In this document: in pieces, positions 39,001 through 47,417 of the stretch
Layout of the letters: each line of letters opens with the position of its first letter
Position numbering within the stretch: the stretch's first letter is position 1
Assembly (NCBI RefSeq): GCF_900240305.1
Contig: NZ_LT964854.1
Coordinates: 2,604,001 to 2,668,000 of the forward strand
DNA from: Ottowia massiliensis
Lineage (GTDB): Bacteria > Pseudomonadota > Gammaproteobacteria > Burkholderiales > Burkholderiaceae_C
Direction: 5' to 3'
Length of the DNA stretch: 64,000 nt
Notes under the pieces: generated by a model
What the model was told of the DNA's origin: nothing
Database searches by the model: none
Seen by the model: the letters and a program-made list of their open reading frames with translations, nothing else
Translations under genes and position numbers: made by a program

Positions 39001-40476
39001 CAGAGCCACGCCCCGGATATCAAAACGTGCCTGGCTGCCGCCTGCTGGCACCTGGATGGATGCTGGCACGGTGGCCACGCCCGCAGGCTTGAGTTCCAGC
39101 CTGACAGTCAGCCCACCCGCTGGCGCCGGTTCGGTCAGCTCCAGCACGCCTTGCGCCTGCGCGCCCGGCGCTACAACCAGGCTGGCAGGCAACACCAGCG
39201 CCTTGCCACGCACGGTGACGCTGGCCAGACCTGTGCCCAAGCCTTCGGCTTGCGCGCTCAGGCGGCTTTCACCATCTTGCAGCCCGGTAACTTCAAAGCT
39301 GGCGCTGCTTTGGCCCGCCGCAATCAGCAAGCTGGCGGGCGCTTGCAAAACGGCGCTGTCGGAGTTGCCCAGCGTTACGTTCAGGCCGCCGGCTGGTGCG
39401 GCATGAGGCGCATGCACCGTCATGGCATAAGGGCGCTGCACGCCCACCGTGGCCGCTGCTGGCGTGATTTGCAGCGCGGGCAAATCAGTCACTTCCACCT
39501 GGAGCGTGGCCGCGCCCAACCGGGCGTGGCTGGCCGTGATGACGGTCTGGCCCAGTTCCAGCGCCTGTATTTCCACGTCTGTTCCCGGCTGCCCTTCTTC
39601 GACCGTGACGCGAGAGGCGGCGGATGCCACGGACGGCACGCTGCTGCTCAAATCCACCTGGACGCCGCCTGCCGCAGCCGGCTCGCTCAGCGCCAGCCGG
39701 ACGATGGCGACAACGCCGGGGCTGAGCTTGAGCGCGGCTGGTTCCAGCGACAAGGGCGCCTGTCCTATCTGAACCACCCCTTGCCGGACCAGATAGGGAA
39801 TGCCCACCAGGCCCCAGACCACCGCGCCCCGGATCGTGCCCGCTGGAACGGCAATGGCGTTGAGGGCATTGTTTTTCGCAACAATGCCCTGGCCCACAGG
39901 CGAAGCCGCCAGATCAATGCTGATGGCCGCCGCGCTGTGATGTTGCAAAAGCAGGTAATTGAGCGTGGGCGCGCAGCCTTCCACAACCAGGCCGCTGCCG
40001 TAGGACATGTGAACATGCTCAAGCACGGTGCGCGCGCCTTGCGTGCCGGCCGTCAGCTTCCATTGCAGCCAGTCTCCCGGTGCGGGCGTGGCTGCGTCAG
40101 AGGTGATGGTGATGGGCTGCGCCGCCGTTCCCACAGCTTGCAGCGCGCCCTTTCTGACTGTGAAGCTGGCATGAGCCGCCATGCGTACCTGCGTGCCGGG
40201 CTGAATGGTGAGCGTTGCGCCGTTATCCAGCACCACGTCGCCCCGCAGGATGTAGGGCGACTGCGCCGCACTCCAGGTTGTGCTGGAAGCAATCGTTCCG
40301 GTGACTTCCGTTGCTGCCCACGCGCTGCCCAGGCAGGCAGCCCATGCCAGCATTAGCAGGCCCATGAAGGGCAGGGTTTGCCGCAAGAGCCGCTGCAAAA
40401 ACGCAGGCAGCGGGTGCGCCGCAGAACGCAAAGCCTCGCGCAGCATTGAAAGCATCAGGACGATGGCCGGTTTCAT
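36037..40476 (-). CDS. Large exported repeat protein with beta-helix start and Ig-like modules
   Basis: 1479 residues from the ATG at 40476, which has AGGAAA 8 nt upstream. The signal peptide ends SAWAA (LPFMGLLMLAWAACLGSAWA). An N-terminal right-handed beta-helix-like region (GDVVLDNGATLTIQPGTQVR) is followed by Big-2/Ig-like modules with alternating proline/glycine strands (ALQITPAAATVGVQRPYAMT). The C-terminal half holds three almost identical 220-residue modules (VFTHLDGARTTASVRDDFWF to VCRVPETVTINAGERYAFIP) plus a diverged fourth at the upstream side. There is no membrane anchor. It lies between the rhodanese-like lipoprotein and the beta-helix/Ig protein genes with 13- and 10-nt gaps, so co-expression is likely. 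I infer an adhesin or surface scaffold. Confidence 0.8.
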   Translation of the reverse strand: MKPAIVLMLSMLREALRSAAHPLPAFLQRLLRQTLPFMGLLMLAWAACLGSAWAATEVTGTIASSTTWSAAQSPYILRGDVVLDNGATLTIQPGTQVRMAAHASFTVRKGALQAVGTAAQPITITSDAATPAPGDWLQWKLTAGTQGARTVLEHVHMSYGSGLVVEGCAPTLNYLLLQHHSAAAISIDLAASPVGQGIVAKNNALNAIAVPAGTIRGAVVWGLVGIPYLVRQGVVQIGQAPLSLEPAALKLSPGVVAIVRLALSEPAAAGGVQVDLSSSVPSVASAASRVTVEEGQPGTDVEIQALELGQTVITASHARLGAATLQVEVTDLPALQITPAAATVGVQRPYAMTVHAPHAAPAGGLNVTLGNSDSAVLQAPASLLIAAGQSSASFEVTGLQDGESRLSAQAEGLGTGLASVTVRGKALVLPASLVVAPGAQAQGVLELTEPAPAGGLTVRLELKPAGVATVPASIQVPAGGSQARFDIRGVALGQAKLTASGAAYRQAVAAVQVDAISLGFEPAGDLALNVDRTRTRRVKLSKAAPAGGVTVKASVKDPQIASVSPSETFVPPGQVFGQAPLAIKGLSQGQTKLEIASDGLTGQAIDVRVDGKAQLLLGLPGGRSKAVVGKGLKMHPYELYVQRLVDGKPAAAGESVVVRLRCVSQDVCRVPEAVIIKASENYAYVPVTGVGLGSTQIEAQAEGMAAVTMPMEVIAPQIVFTHLDGARTTASVRDDFWFVLRVPGAHYQDNQTADRPLTVQLGLTDQQPAGVVNGFYDGSGKLVNQAVIAAGSNSAGPLYVAQPVKAGTYRVSASIAGIASGQSEVQTVQAAQQAVQLGLQGGLSKLVVGKGLKAFIHELYVMRMVNGQSVAGGDAVKVRLRCVSQDVCRVPETVTINAGERYAFIPVTGVGLGSTQIEAQAEGMAAVTMPMEVIAPQIVFTHLDGARTTASVRDDFWFVLRVPGAHYQDNQTADRPLTVQLGLTDQQPAGVVNGFYDGSGKLVNQAVIAAGSNSAGPLYVAQPVKAGTYRVSASIAGIASGQSEVQTVQAAQQAVQLGLQGGLSKLVVGKGLKAFIHELYVMRMVNGQSVAGGDAVKVRLRCVSQDVCRVPETVTINAGERYAFIPVTGVGLGSTQIEAQAEGMAAVTMPMEVIAPQIVFTHLDGARTTASVRDDFWFVLRVPGAHYQDNQTADRPLTVQLGLTDQQPAGVVNGFYDGSGKLVNQAVIAAGSNSAGPLYVAQPVKAGTYRVSASIAGIASGQSEVQTVQAAQQAVQLGLQGGLSKLVVGKGLKAFIHELYVMRMVNGQSVAGGDAVKVRLRCVSQDVCRVPETVTINAGERYAFIPVTGVGLGSTQIEASAAGFEPDAMVAETVTPALAFAYPAPASMQAGQSFGYLSVRANVPGAYYADNQMPAQNMAITFTSSVPSAASVAASGVWNAGEGASGGVVIKALAAGVTRITASAPGFAPVTSAPIVVQP
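36411..38390 (-). repeat. Three in-frame 660-bp tandem repeats
   Basis: Units at about 36411-37070, 37071-37730 and 37731-38390 differ only at scattered positions (for example CAGGCCAACGCCTGTCACGG against AAGGCCAACGCCTGTGACGG). A diverged partial unit continues to about 38600. Each encodes 220 residues. The near-identity suggests recent duplication or gene conversion, and copy number may vary between strains or be miscounted by assembly. Confidence 0.93.
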
Positions 40477-40489
40477 GATGGGTTTTCCT

Positions 40490-41434
40490 TCAAATTCCAC
40501 ACAAGGGCGGCAAAGGCTGGCCGGCATGGGCCGCCACCGCTGCTTGCCGTTGCACATATTCCGCATAGGCTGGCCAGCCGCCAGCCAGCCACATCACTGC
40601 GCTGGCCGAAGACCGGTTTTGCGCGTTCTTCTGTCCGTTCTGCTGCTCCTGCCAGAGCTGACGCGCCTGGGCCAGACGCTCCGGCGAGCCTGCGATCACC
40701 AGCCACCGGCGCGGTGCCGGCAGAGGGTGGCGCGCCAGCGCGTGCAACTGGCGCAAGGCCCGGACTGCATCGGCTCCCAAATCGGTAACGTCTTGCGCCG
40801 CAGCGGGCAGGCGGTCAGCCAGCTCCCTGACCTGAGCAGGCGGCATGTCCAGCACGGCCAGACGCCATGCGCCATTGCCAGCGCCTTGCCACAGCTCTTG
40901 CGCATCCACCTGATCGGCGGGCAGGCTGGCCTGGCTGCCGCTGACGGCGCGGCCAGCCTGCCGCCAAGCGTGTGAGCCGCCCAGCAGTACGTGCACGCTC
41001 CGGTATTGGCCGCTTTGCCGCAACAAAACGCATTGCCTGGACAGCTCCGGCAAATCCACCCCCGTGCCTACCAGCACAAGCGACTGTTCTTTCAGAAACG
41101 GCTTGTCCGGCAGATCGGTCAGATCAACAGCCATGACGCCTTCCAGCGCCAGGCGCTGGCGCTGGCCCGCGTCACGCACGTCCACCCACTGCCCGCCAGG
41201 CGCTTCGGCAGCGGCGCGCGCCAGATCCCACGGCAGCCAGCAGGCTTGTTCTTCTTCTGTGTAAACGGCGGCCTGCCGCCGGACAAACGGCACGGCCCGG
41301 ACCGCCGCGCCGAGTGGTCTATCGCAGCCGGGCGCTTCGTCAGACCGCGCGGCTTCACTGCGGCCTGCGTTTGCGCAAGCCAGCAAGACGCCCGCGCTGA
41401 TCAGCAGCCAGCAACACAAAGGCAGACGGCGCAT
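40490..41434 (-). CDS. Rhodanese-like lipoprotein lacking the active-site cysteine
   Basis: 314 residues from the ATG at 41434. MRRLPLCCWLLISAGVLLAC is a lipoprotein signal with LLAC as lipobox, so the protein is probably anchored at the periplasmic side. Two rhodanese-like folds can be traced: QWVDVRDAGQRQRLALEGVM to LLGGSHAWRQAG, and LDMPPAQVRELADRLPAAAQ to VMWLAGGWPAYAEYV. In the first, the catalytic loop reads VLVGTGVDL with no Cys; in the second it reads VIAGSPERL, again with none. It therefore should not transfer sulfur and may bind a partner instead. It sits 13 nt upstream of the repeat-protein gene and is very likely in its operon. Confidence 0.75.
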   Translation of the reverse strand: MRRLPLCCWLLISAGVLLACANAGRSEAARSDEAPGCDRPLGAAVRAVPFVRRQAAVYTEEEQACWLPWDLARAAAEAPGGQWVDVRDAGQRQRLALEGVMAVDLTDLPDKPFLKEQSLVLVGTGVDLPELSRQCVLLRQSGQYRSVHVLLGGSHAWRQAGRAVSGSQASLPADQVDAQELWQGAGNGAWRLAVLDMPPAQVRELADRLPAAAQDVTDLGADAVRALRQLHALARHPLPAPRRWLVIAGSPERLAQARQLWQEQQNGQKNAQNRSSASAVMWLAGGWPAYAEYVQRQAAVAAHAGQPLPPLCGI

Positions 41435-41448
41435 GGCAGCTCCTGCCC

Positions 41449-44400
41449 TCATTGCAGGTCACGCCCTGCGCGGCGGCGGTGCTGAAGCACAGCCAGCGCG
41501 CCAAGCATCGCGCCCAGAAGCCAGAGCGAGCCGCGTTCCAGCGCCGGAACAGCCGTGATCTGCGCGCCCACGATGGGGCCGCCAGGGTCCTTGATGACGC
41601 CATTGACCGTCAGGTCGTCGTCGCCCCAGCCGCCGTCGCGAATGGTGAAGGTGACGGTGTTGCCGCTGATTTGCACACCCTGGGCCGGGTACCAGATGGC
41701 CTTGTTGCGCGACAGCGGGTTCTTGCCGTATTTCATGTAGCCGGTGATGCCCTTGAGGTCAGGCCACGTGGTGGTCACGGTCACTTCGCTGCCAGGCGTG
41801 CAGCCCTTCAGCTCGAAGTCGAACAGACCGTGCGGCAGCAAGAAATGCTCCAGCGGCTTCAATACACCCCTGGGCGCAGCCATGCGAGTGCGGTTCGGGT
41901 CGAACACGCAGCCATCGCCGCCGCCGGATACGGTCGCGGTCACCTTGCCAGTGCCCGTGGCCGTCTGGCCTTCAAAGTGCTTGCCAGATTGCAGCGCCGT
42001 TGCAGGCAGATTGGTCATATGCGCCAGCAGCGGCTGCGCCGCGCCGTCAGCCGTGATGCGAACCTCGAAACTGCCCGGCTCGTGATTGGCCGTCAGTGCG
42101 GGTGATGTCGCCACCCCGTCCGCGCCGCTTTGCGCTTGCGCGTCCAAGCCAGCGCCAGCGAAGCGAGCCGAGGGGCCGCTGCCAGGCAACGCGAACGTCA
42201 CGGCAACGCCCGTGCGCGGGCGTTGCTGCGCATCCACCACACGCACGCTCAGGGGCTTGCCATAGGCCGCGCCAACTGCGGCCTGCTGGTTCAGGCCATC
42301 CACCGCTTCCAGCCTGAAAGCAGCGGGCGCGCCTTGCGGCTCGTTGGTCAGCATGAATTCAACGGGCTGCGCACCTTGCGCCTGCGCGGTAATGACGTAA
42401 CTGCCCGCTACCGCGCTCGCAACAGGCGCAGGCGCTGTAGCCAAGCCCTGCGCGTCTGTGACGGCGTTCACGCTGGCCGCTCCGTTAAAGCTGGCGCTGG
42501 CACCGCTGGCGGGCGCATTGAAACGCACCTGCACGCCCGCTACAGGCTGCCCTTTCACATCCTGCACCTGTAGCTGCAAGGGCTGCGCGAAGGCCGTGGA
42601 CACCAGCGCAGACTGGCCTGAACCCGATCGCACCACCAGCTTGCGCTCCTGCTGTGCGGCTTGCGGCTGGCGCTGTGCCACGCCCATCCAGCGCGCCACA
42701 TCCAGTAGCGCGGTATCCGCTCCAGCCCCCGGAGGCAATGCTTCCAGCCGTACCTGAAGTTGCGCCAGGGCCTGGAGCGCGGCTTTCCAATTGCCCTCAT
42801 TCTGTGCCTGCCTTGCCTGCCCAACCAGCTTCAGATCGGCAGGCTGAGCGGCGGAAAGCGCCTTCAGCGTCTGCACAGTAATTTCGGCTGCTTCGTCCAG
42901 GCCAAGCACCGCCACGCGCAGCGCCGCTTCATCGAGCGCCTTGTCTGCCTCATCCAGCAGTTGCGTCTTGATTTGCAGAGTTTGCGATGACTGCGGCAAA
43001 GCCAGCCGCAAGGCCGCGGATTCGCTTTGTCCCGCCAGCAGGCGCCAGTTCCATTGCAGCTGCTGCGGCTGGCTGAGGGCAGGCGGCGGCTCTGCGTCCT
43101 GCGCCGCCAAGCCCGCAGGCAGGGGCAGCCGCAGCTTCACGTTCTGCGCTGCGCCATCGCTGGCATGGCTGTGAACGGTCATCTTCACGGGCAGGCGGTC
43201 GCCCGCCAGTGCCGGTTCAATGCGCGTGACGGGCGTGAGCGCCTGCACTTGCTGCGCGGCATAGGCGCTCCAGAACGCGCTGGCCTGCCCCTGTATGGAA
43301 GCCAGCAGGTCAAAGCCCATTACCCAGGACTGACCATGCCCCCATGTGGAGCCGACCATGACAGGCTGGCCGCCAGCAAAGGCCGTAGCCACCACCTGGC
43401 CCGGGCGGGCTGCATGCAGTTTCATGCCATGCAAGGCCCCTGTCGTCCGCTGCGCGGATGCTTGGCCGGGGAACTGGACGGACAAGTCATTGCCCATGCT
43501 AGCCCCATCGAAGCCTGCGCCCAGCACATCAGCCAGCTGGTTGATGCGCCACGGGCCGCTGCCCGCGCCCGGCAGACCGTCAGCCACCACGGTCGCGCCG
43601 CGCCGCACAGCAGCGCGCAGTTCGGCCAGCGCCTGTTCATCGAGTTTTTCTGCGCCGCCGTGCAGCCACAGCATGTTGTATTCATTGCTGCGCTGCGCGG
43701 CATTCCAGTCCGCCAGAGTGCTGACGGTTTGCACGGAATGCGCCTGCCCCGCCAGCGCGCTTGCGGCCATGCGGGCTACCTGCTCTTCGCAAGCGCTTTG
43801 CTGAGCTGGCGCGGCCTGCGGGCAAGAAACCAGCATCAGCACCCGCGCCTGCGCCATCAGGGTTTGCTCCAGACTGGCCGCCCCAGCCTTGCCCAGCACC
43901 ACCAAACCCAGCAAAGCGCTGTTGTTGGATATTTGCGGGTCTGCCGTGCGCGCGCCCGCGCTGATAGGCCAGGCAATTTGGCGGTCTTTGCCGTCAGCGG
44001 CCGCCTCGGCCTTCACATGCAGGGTGAGCGTGGCGCTCTGGCCCGCTGGCAGGCTGCCGAGCGCCCATGCGCCATCCGCATACTGGCCCAGGCTGGCGGC
44101 ATGGCTTTGCAAGGCCAGGCCATCCGGCACTTTGGCCTGCACAAGCACGGCTTGCGCCGCATGCGCGCTGGCGTTGCGCACCGTGACCGTGACGGAGGTT
44201 TGCTCACCGCCGCGCAATTGCGAGCGCTGCGCCTGCGCCTGCACAGCCAGGTCGGCTGATTCGCCGCCCGGTGTCGCGTCCGGCCTGCGCCGGGCAATCA
44301 GGTAGCCGCTGGCGTGCGTGCCTGCCGTCAGCGTAATGTCGCGTATCAGGCCCGGCTGCACCACGCCGCCTGCCGTGCCCGCTGCCCAGGCGCCATCCAC

Positions 44401-45954
44401 CCAGCCGTCCTCCGCTACGGCTTCCAACTGATAGCGCCCCGGCATCAGGCCAGTGAAGCTGAACGCGCCCGCAGGGTCGGTGTAGCCCTGTTGCAGCACG
44501 TTGCGCCCGGCCAGGTCCACGCCCTTGAGCAGCACTTGCAGGTTGCCGTCGGCAGGCTCACCAGCTTCGCGCACGCCGTTGCCGTTGCTGTCACGCCAGG
44601 CCAGGCCGGAAAGAGATGCCTTTTCGCCCTGCGCGAATTCAATGACGTATTGCCCCGTTGTGTCAGCATCAAACACGTGGAGGAAGTAAGACCAGCTCAA
44701 ATCATCCTGGCGGCTTTTGGAAAGCCAGAAATTCTGCGGCGGCAGCACCTTGCCGTCGCTGCGCACCACGCGGGCAATGCTTTTCTGGCCCCTGAAAGGA
44801 TCGGCTACCTTGGCGTGCACCAACCCCTTGGCCGCATGAAAGGCCAAGCGCTGCGTGCTGCCCGAAGCGGGCGTCAGCCGGGCCTGCGCGGAAACATCCG
44901 CCACTTCAGCGTCGCCGCCTGCAGAGTCATACACCCTATAACCACCGCCTTCTTCCGCCAGAAAGTCGGCAATGTCGTCGTGCCCATCCAGATCCACCAG
45001 CACGTCTCGCACCAGCTTGTGCGTGCGCACCTGCTTGATAAGCGAAGTGACGGCGCCGCCCAGCGAATCTGCATGCGTGAAGCTGGCATCAAACTCAACG
45101 AAGCGCCCAGCCAGCGAGGCTTCCATCACCCAGCGCCCCATGCGGGCCTGCCGGCTGGCGATGTCACCAAAGTCCAGCAGCAGGCTTTTGCCCTGCAATT
45201 CGTTGCCCACGTAGCCGCCCAGAATGCGGAAATCCACCAACAGCCCCTGATGGTTTTCAACGATTTTGGGCTGCGCCGTTTCAATGCTGGTGCGCATGGA
45301 TGCACCCGCGCCCACATTGGCCACGCGCACGCCCAGCGTGAAAGGTTCTACCGGCTCCACGGCAGGCGTCATCGGGTCGTCGCCTTGCACGTCCGTGGGC
45401 AAAAAGTAATCCAGCGCCAGCAGCGGCTGAGGCCGCACCACCACGTAATCCGGCGCAACTTCCACTTTGGTGCTCTTGCCGTTCAACGTGTAGCTCAAGT
45501 TCGCACCAATGAAGTACATGCGCCCATGGGCCGTATCGCCACCCGCACCCTGCGCCGGGATGATGAGCCAGTGCACATCAGCCACACTGCCGCCCGCAAT
45601 GCTGCCGCTTCCATCCAGCGCACTCAGCCCCTCCTTGCGGTCAATCCTCTGGAAAAACACGGCGCCTGCCGCATTGGGATCCGCTGTTGCCGTGACAGGC
45701 TTTTGATCCTGATCAGCAAAAGTCAATTCCAGCCGGACGTTTTCAATCTTGTCCTGCAAGGCATTGCGAATCACCAGATGCGCATCAAACGCCTGCCGCT
45801 CCAGCGACAGCTTCTGCTCAATGACGATCCGCACTTCCGCGCAGTACGCCTCCTGCGCTTGGGCAGCCAATGGCCACAAAGCGCAGCCCAAGGCCAGCCA
45901 CAGCAGCCCTTGCCGCACAAAGACGGCCCACCCCATTGGCCCACCCCATTGCAT
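41449..45954 (-). CDS. Giant surface protein: CARDB/SdrD-B/Ig-like domains, choice-of-anchor end, IPTL-CTERM-like signal
   Basis: About 1500 residues. The signal peptide is RQGLLWLALGCALWPLAAQA. Further on, LSGLAWRDSNGNGVREAGEP is an SdrD-B-like calcium/serine-aspartate module, SADLAVQAQAQRSQLRGGEQ opens a DUF11/CARDB-type module, and two Ig-like (Big-1) domains follow (VQDVKGQPVAGVQVRFNAPA; VVDAQQRPRTGVAVTFALPG). LLPHGLFDFELKGCTPGSEV is a choice-of-anchor U pattern, and the end VPALERGSLWLLGAMLGALA followed by RRR resembles IPTL-CTERM sorting signals. The intended start was probably ATG 45979 (strong GGGAG) but a 13-bp duplication shifts that frame; I give the first in-frame ATG, 45954, with 45936 as alternative. 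Confidence 0.78.
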   Translation of the reverse strand: MQWGGPMGWAVFVRQGLLWLALGCALWPLAAQAQEAYCAEVRIVIEQKLSLERQAFDAHLVIRNALQDKIENVRLELTFADQDQKPVTATADPNAAGAVFFQRIDRKEGLSALDGSGSIAGGSVADVHWLIIPAQGAGGDTAHGRMYFIGANLSYTLNGKSTKVEVAPDYVVVRPQPLLALDYFLPTDVQGDDPMTPAVEPVEPFTLGVRVANVGAGASMRTSIETAQPKIVENHQGLLVDFRILGGYVGNELQGKSLLLDFGDIASRQARMGRWVMEASLAGRFVEFDASFTHADSLGGAVTSLIKQVRTHKLVRDVLVDLDGHDDIADFLAEEGGGYRVYDSAGGDAEVADVSAQARLTPASGSTQRLAFHAAKGLVHAKVADPFRGQKSIARVVRSDGKVLPPQNFWLSKSRQDDLSWSYFLHVFDADTTGQYVIEFAQGEKASLSGLAWRDSNGNGVREAGEPADGNLQVLLKGVDLAGRNVLQQGYTDPAGAFSFTGLMPGRYQLEAVAEDGWVDGAWAAGTAGGVVQPGLIRDITLTAGTHASGYLIARRRPDATPGGESADLAVQAQAQRSQLRGGEQTSVTVTVRNASAHAAQAVLVQAKVPDGLALQSHAASLGQYADGAWALGSLPAGQSATLTLHVKAEAAADGKDRQIAWPISAGARTADPQISNNSALLGLVVLGKAGAASLEQTLMAQARVLMLVSCPQAAPAQQSACEEQVARMAASALAGQAHSVQTVSTLADWNAAQRSNEYNMLWLHGGAEKLDEQALAELRAAVRRGATVVADGLPGAGSGPWRINQLADVLGAGFDGASMGNDLSVQFPGQASAQRTTGALHGMKLHAARPGQVVATAFAGGQPVMVGSTWGHGQSWVMGFDLLASIQGQASAFWSAYAAQQVQALTPVTRIEPALAGDRLPVKMTVHSHASDGAAQNVKLRLPLPAGLAAQDAEPPPALSQPQQLQWNWRLLAGQSESAALRLALPQSSQTLQIKTQLLDEADKALDEAALRVAVLGLDEAAEITVQTLKALSAAQPADLKLVGQARQAQNEGNWKAALQALAQLQVRLEALPPGAGADTALLDVARWMGVAQRQPQAAQQERKLVVRSGSGQSALVSTAFAQPLQLQVQDVKGQPVAGVQVRFNAPASGASASFNGAASVNAVTDAQGLATAPAPVASAVAGSYVITAQAQGAQPVEFMLTNEPQGAPAAFRLEAVDGLNQQAAVGAAYGKPLSVRVVDAQQRPRTGVAVTFALPGSGPSARFAGAGLDAQAQSGADGVATSPALTANHEPGSFEVRITADGAAQPLLAHMTNLPATALQSGKHFEGQTATGTGKVTATVSGGGDGCVFDPNRTRMAAPRGVLKPLEHFLLPHGLFDFELKGCTPGSEVTVTTTWPDLKGITGYMKYGKNPLSRNKAIWYPAQGVQISGNTVTFTIRDGGWGDDDLTVNGVIKDPGGPIVGAQITAVPALERGSLWLLGAMLGALAVLQHRRRAGRDLQ
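45925..45950 (-). repeat. 13-bp tandem duplication at the start of the surface-protein operon
   Basis: GGCCCACCCCATT occurs twice in succession (45925-45937 and 45938-45950). With one unit removed, the ATG at 45979, which has GGGAG 5 nt upstream, reads MFKFLRWVYAMGWAVFVRQG straight into the signal peptide. With two units that frame is off by one. Confidence 0.92.
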
Positions 45955-45979
45955 AGACCCAGCGCAGAAACTTGAACAT

Positions 45980-46267
45980 GAATCTCCCCGGCGGCAACGA
46001 ATACGATACGTTTGTATCCGCAATGTATCACATCTGTTTCATGTGTCGTGTGTTTACAGGCTGCGAAACCTGCATGTTTCGTTACATTTTACGTACCACT
46101 CCCAGGCACAAGCCATGCTCTCGAGCAAGCTCCTGTATTGAAACAAGAAGTCTCGTTCGCATACCGAATCATACTTAACACCAGCGCGCCAAGGCAGGTG
46201 GCAAGTGCGCATGAGAAAATGCTGTCATACCCAAACAATCCTTGCAAATCAAAATGACGATAATGCA
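45980..46267 (-). promoter_or_regulatory. Probable promoter region of the surface-protein operon
   Basis: AT-rich non-coding stretch upstream of the first gene of the operon and after the hypothetical gene at 46268. A ribosome site GGGGAG sits at 45984-45989. I see no confident -35/-10 pair and no operator; the region is assigned by position only. Confidence 0.4.
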
Positions 46268-46705
46268 TCAACTCCTGCCAAAATTTTGCCCTGCGCAAAA
46301 TTTTCCGTATTTTCCATTCAATAGACTCTGAATTTTGAATGACAGATCGGCATGGAATTTGCAGCTTGCTGCATCTAAACTGCCATATAAAATTTCATGC
46401 CATTGCGCGCCGGAAATATCGATTGGCGTTCCGCTTTGGCTCATGAAAATTGCCGCGTATCCCTGGCCCTCTTTCCAGTAGATTATATTTTCCGCCTCGA
46501 TGATTTCGGCGCGAAGTCCGCCTGCATGATCCAGTTCACTGATGCCGTCAAGCAATGACTGCAAAACGGACCTACAGAATGAATGAATGCTACAATAATC
46601 GTTTCCGTCCACGGCGACAGTATCGGATCCAATATAATCGCGCCAGCAAGGATCGAGACGACTTTCCCACAATTTGCCGCTATTCGGGGTCAGTCCGATA
46701 ATCAT
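46268..46705 (-). CDS. Hypothetical AT-rich protein, immunity-like cargo
   Basis: 145 residues from the ATG at 46705 (an upstream in-frame extension to 46732 exists). It opens MIIGLTPNSGKLWESRLDPC and contains GYAAIFMSQSGTPIDIS. No signal peptide or membrane helix. Base composition is unlike the GC-rich neighbours comEC and the surface operon, and like the immunity genes elsewhere in the window. No family recognised. Confidence 0.45.
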   Translation of the reverse strand: MIIGLTPNSGKLWESRLDPCWRDYIGSDTVAVDGNDYCSIHSFCRSVLQSLLDGISELDHAGGLRAEIIEAENIIYWKEGQGYAAIFMSQSGTPIDISGAQWHEILYGSLDAASCKFHADLSFKIQSLLNGKYGKFCAGQNFGRS

Positions 46706-46759
46706 GCCTCCGCTTTTCCCAGGCGCTCGCAAAAACGGGATGGCGTCATACTTCCCAGA

Positions 46760-47045
46760 TTAACCGGCAAAACGACGGGCATCTATCAGGTTCAGCCTCG
46801 CCAATTTGTTGATGCTGCCCTCCACATCCAACGGTTTATACGAAATATTAAACCTGATGCCGGCATTTTCAGAAGCGATATGATGACAATACGCCCTGGC
46901 ATCCCACAAGCAGCATAGAACGAACAAGTCATCTTTGCTGATGTCTGTCATAAATATCAACCTGATCCCATTTGAAAGAAGAATCCGAAATTGAACTTCT
47001 TGCGCAAGCGCTACATTCAACTCATCAGTTAGAACATCGGCAAAT
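46760..47045 (-). CDS. Hypothetical small protein, possibly truncated
   Basis: About 86-94 residues; the frame begins after a TGA near 47046 and has no clear ATG (a TTG at 47020 is possible), so the 5' end may be lost. It contains NVALAQEVQFRILLSNGIRL and FVLCCLWDARAYCHH and ends INKLARLNLIDARRFAG. It stands 27 nt before the previous hypothetical gene on the same strand. No family recognised; low support. Confidence 0.35.
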
Positions 47046-47289
47046 CAAGAGCTTTTTTCATATTCCTATCCTTCGGAAAACAGGTTTGAATTTTCCGCTC
47101 CGCTTTCCATTCAAAAGATGACGGCATGCTCATTTATTGTGGATTGTTAGGAGCTAATAAGCAGCTTTGGTGCAATTGAAGTGCATTTGATTCGTTGATT
47201 CACGATCGCAGCGCAGCCGCATCTTGCGGGCGGGCCGGCGAAGGCCCGTTCGTGATGTCTGTTACGCATTGGCTTGCCCGGTTCGCCTT

Positions 47290-47372
47290 GTTAATTGCTA
47301 TTTGATTGATAGCAATAGGTCCTAGAGAACCGCGCGCTACCGGGGTTTCTTGAGGTCTGAATTTGCTCTTCT
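47290..47372 (-). repeat. Dispersed ~80-bp repeat, copy 7 (diverged)
   Basis: In the 47046-47417 gap. The reverse strand reads AGAGCAAATTCAGACC, then CTCTAGGACCTATTGCTATC and AAATAGCAATTAAC. The core and left flank are clear, the right flank is diverged. The rest of the gap shows nothing. Confidence 0.7.
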
Positions 47373-47417
47373 TTCTGGAGCATCTCAGATGATAGTGGGT
47401 GACGAGCGCCATCTGTT

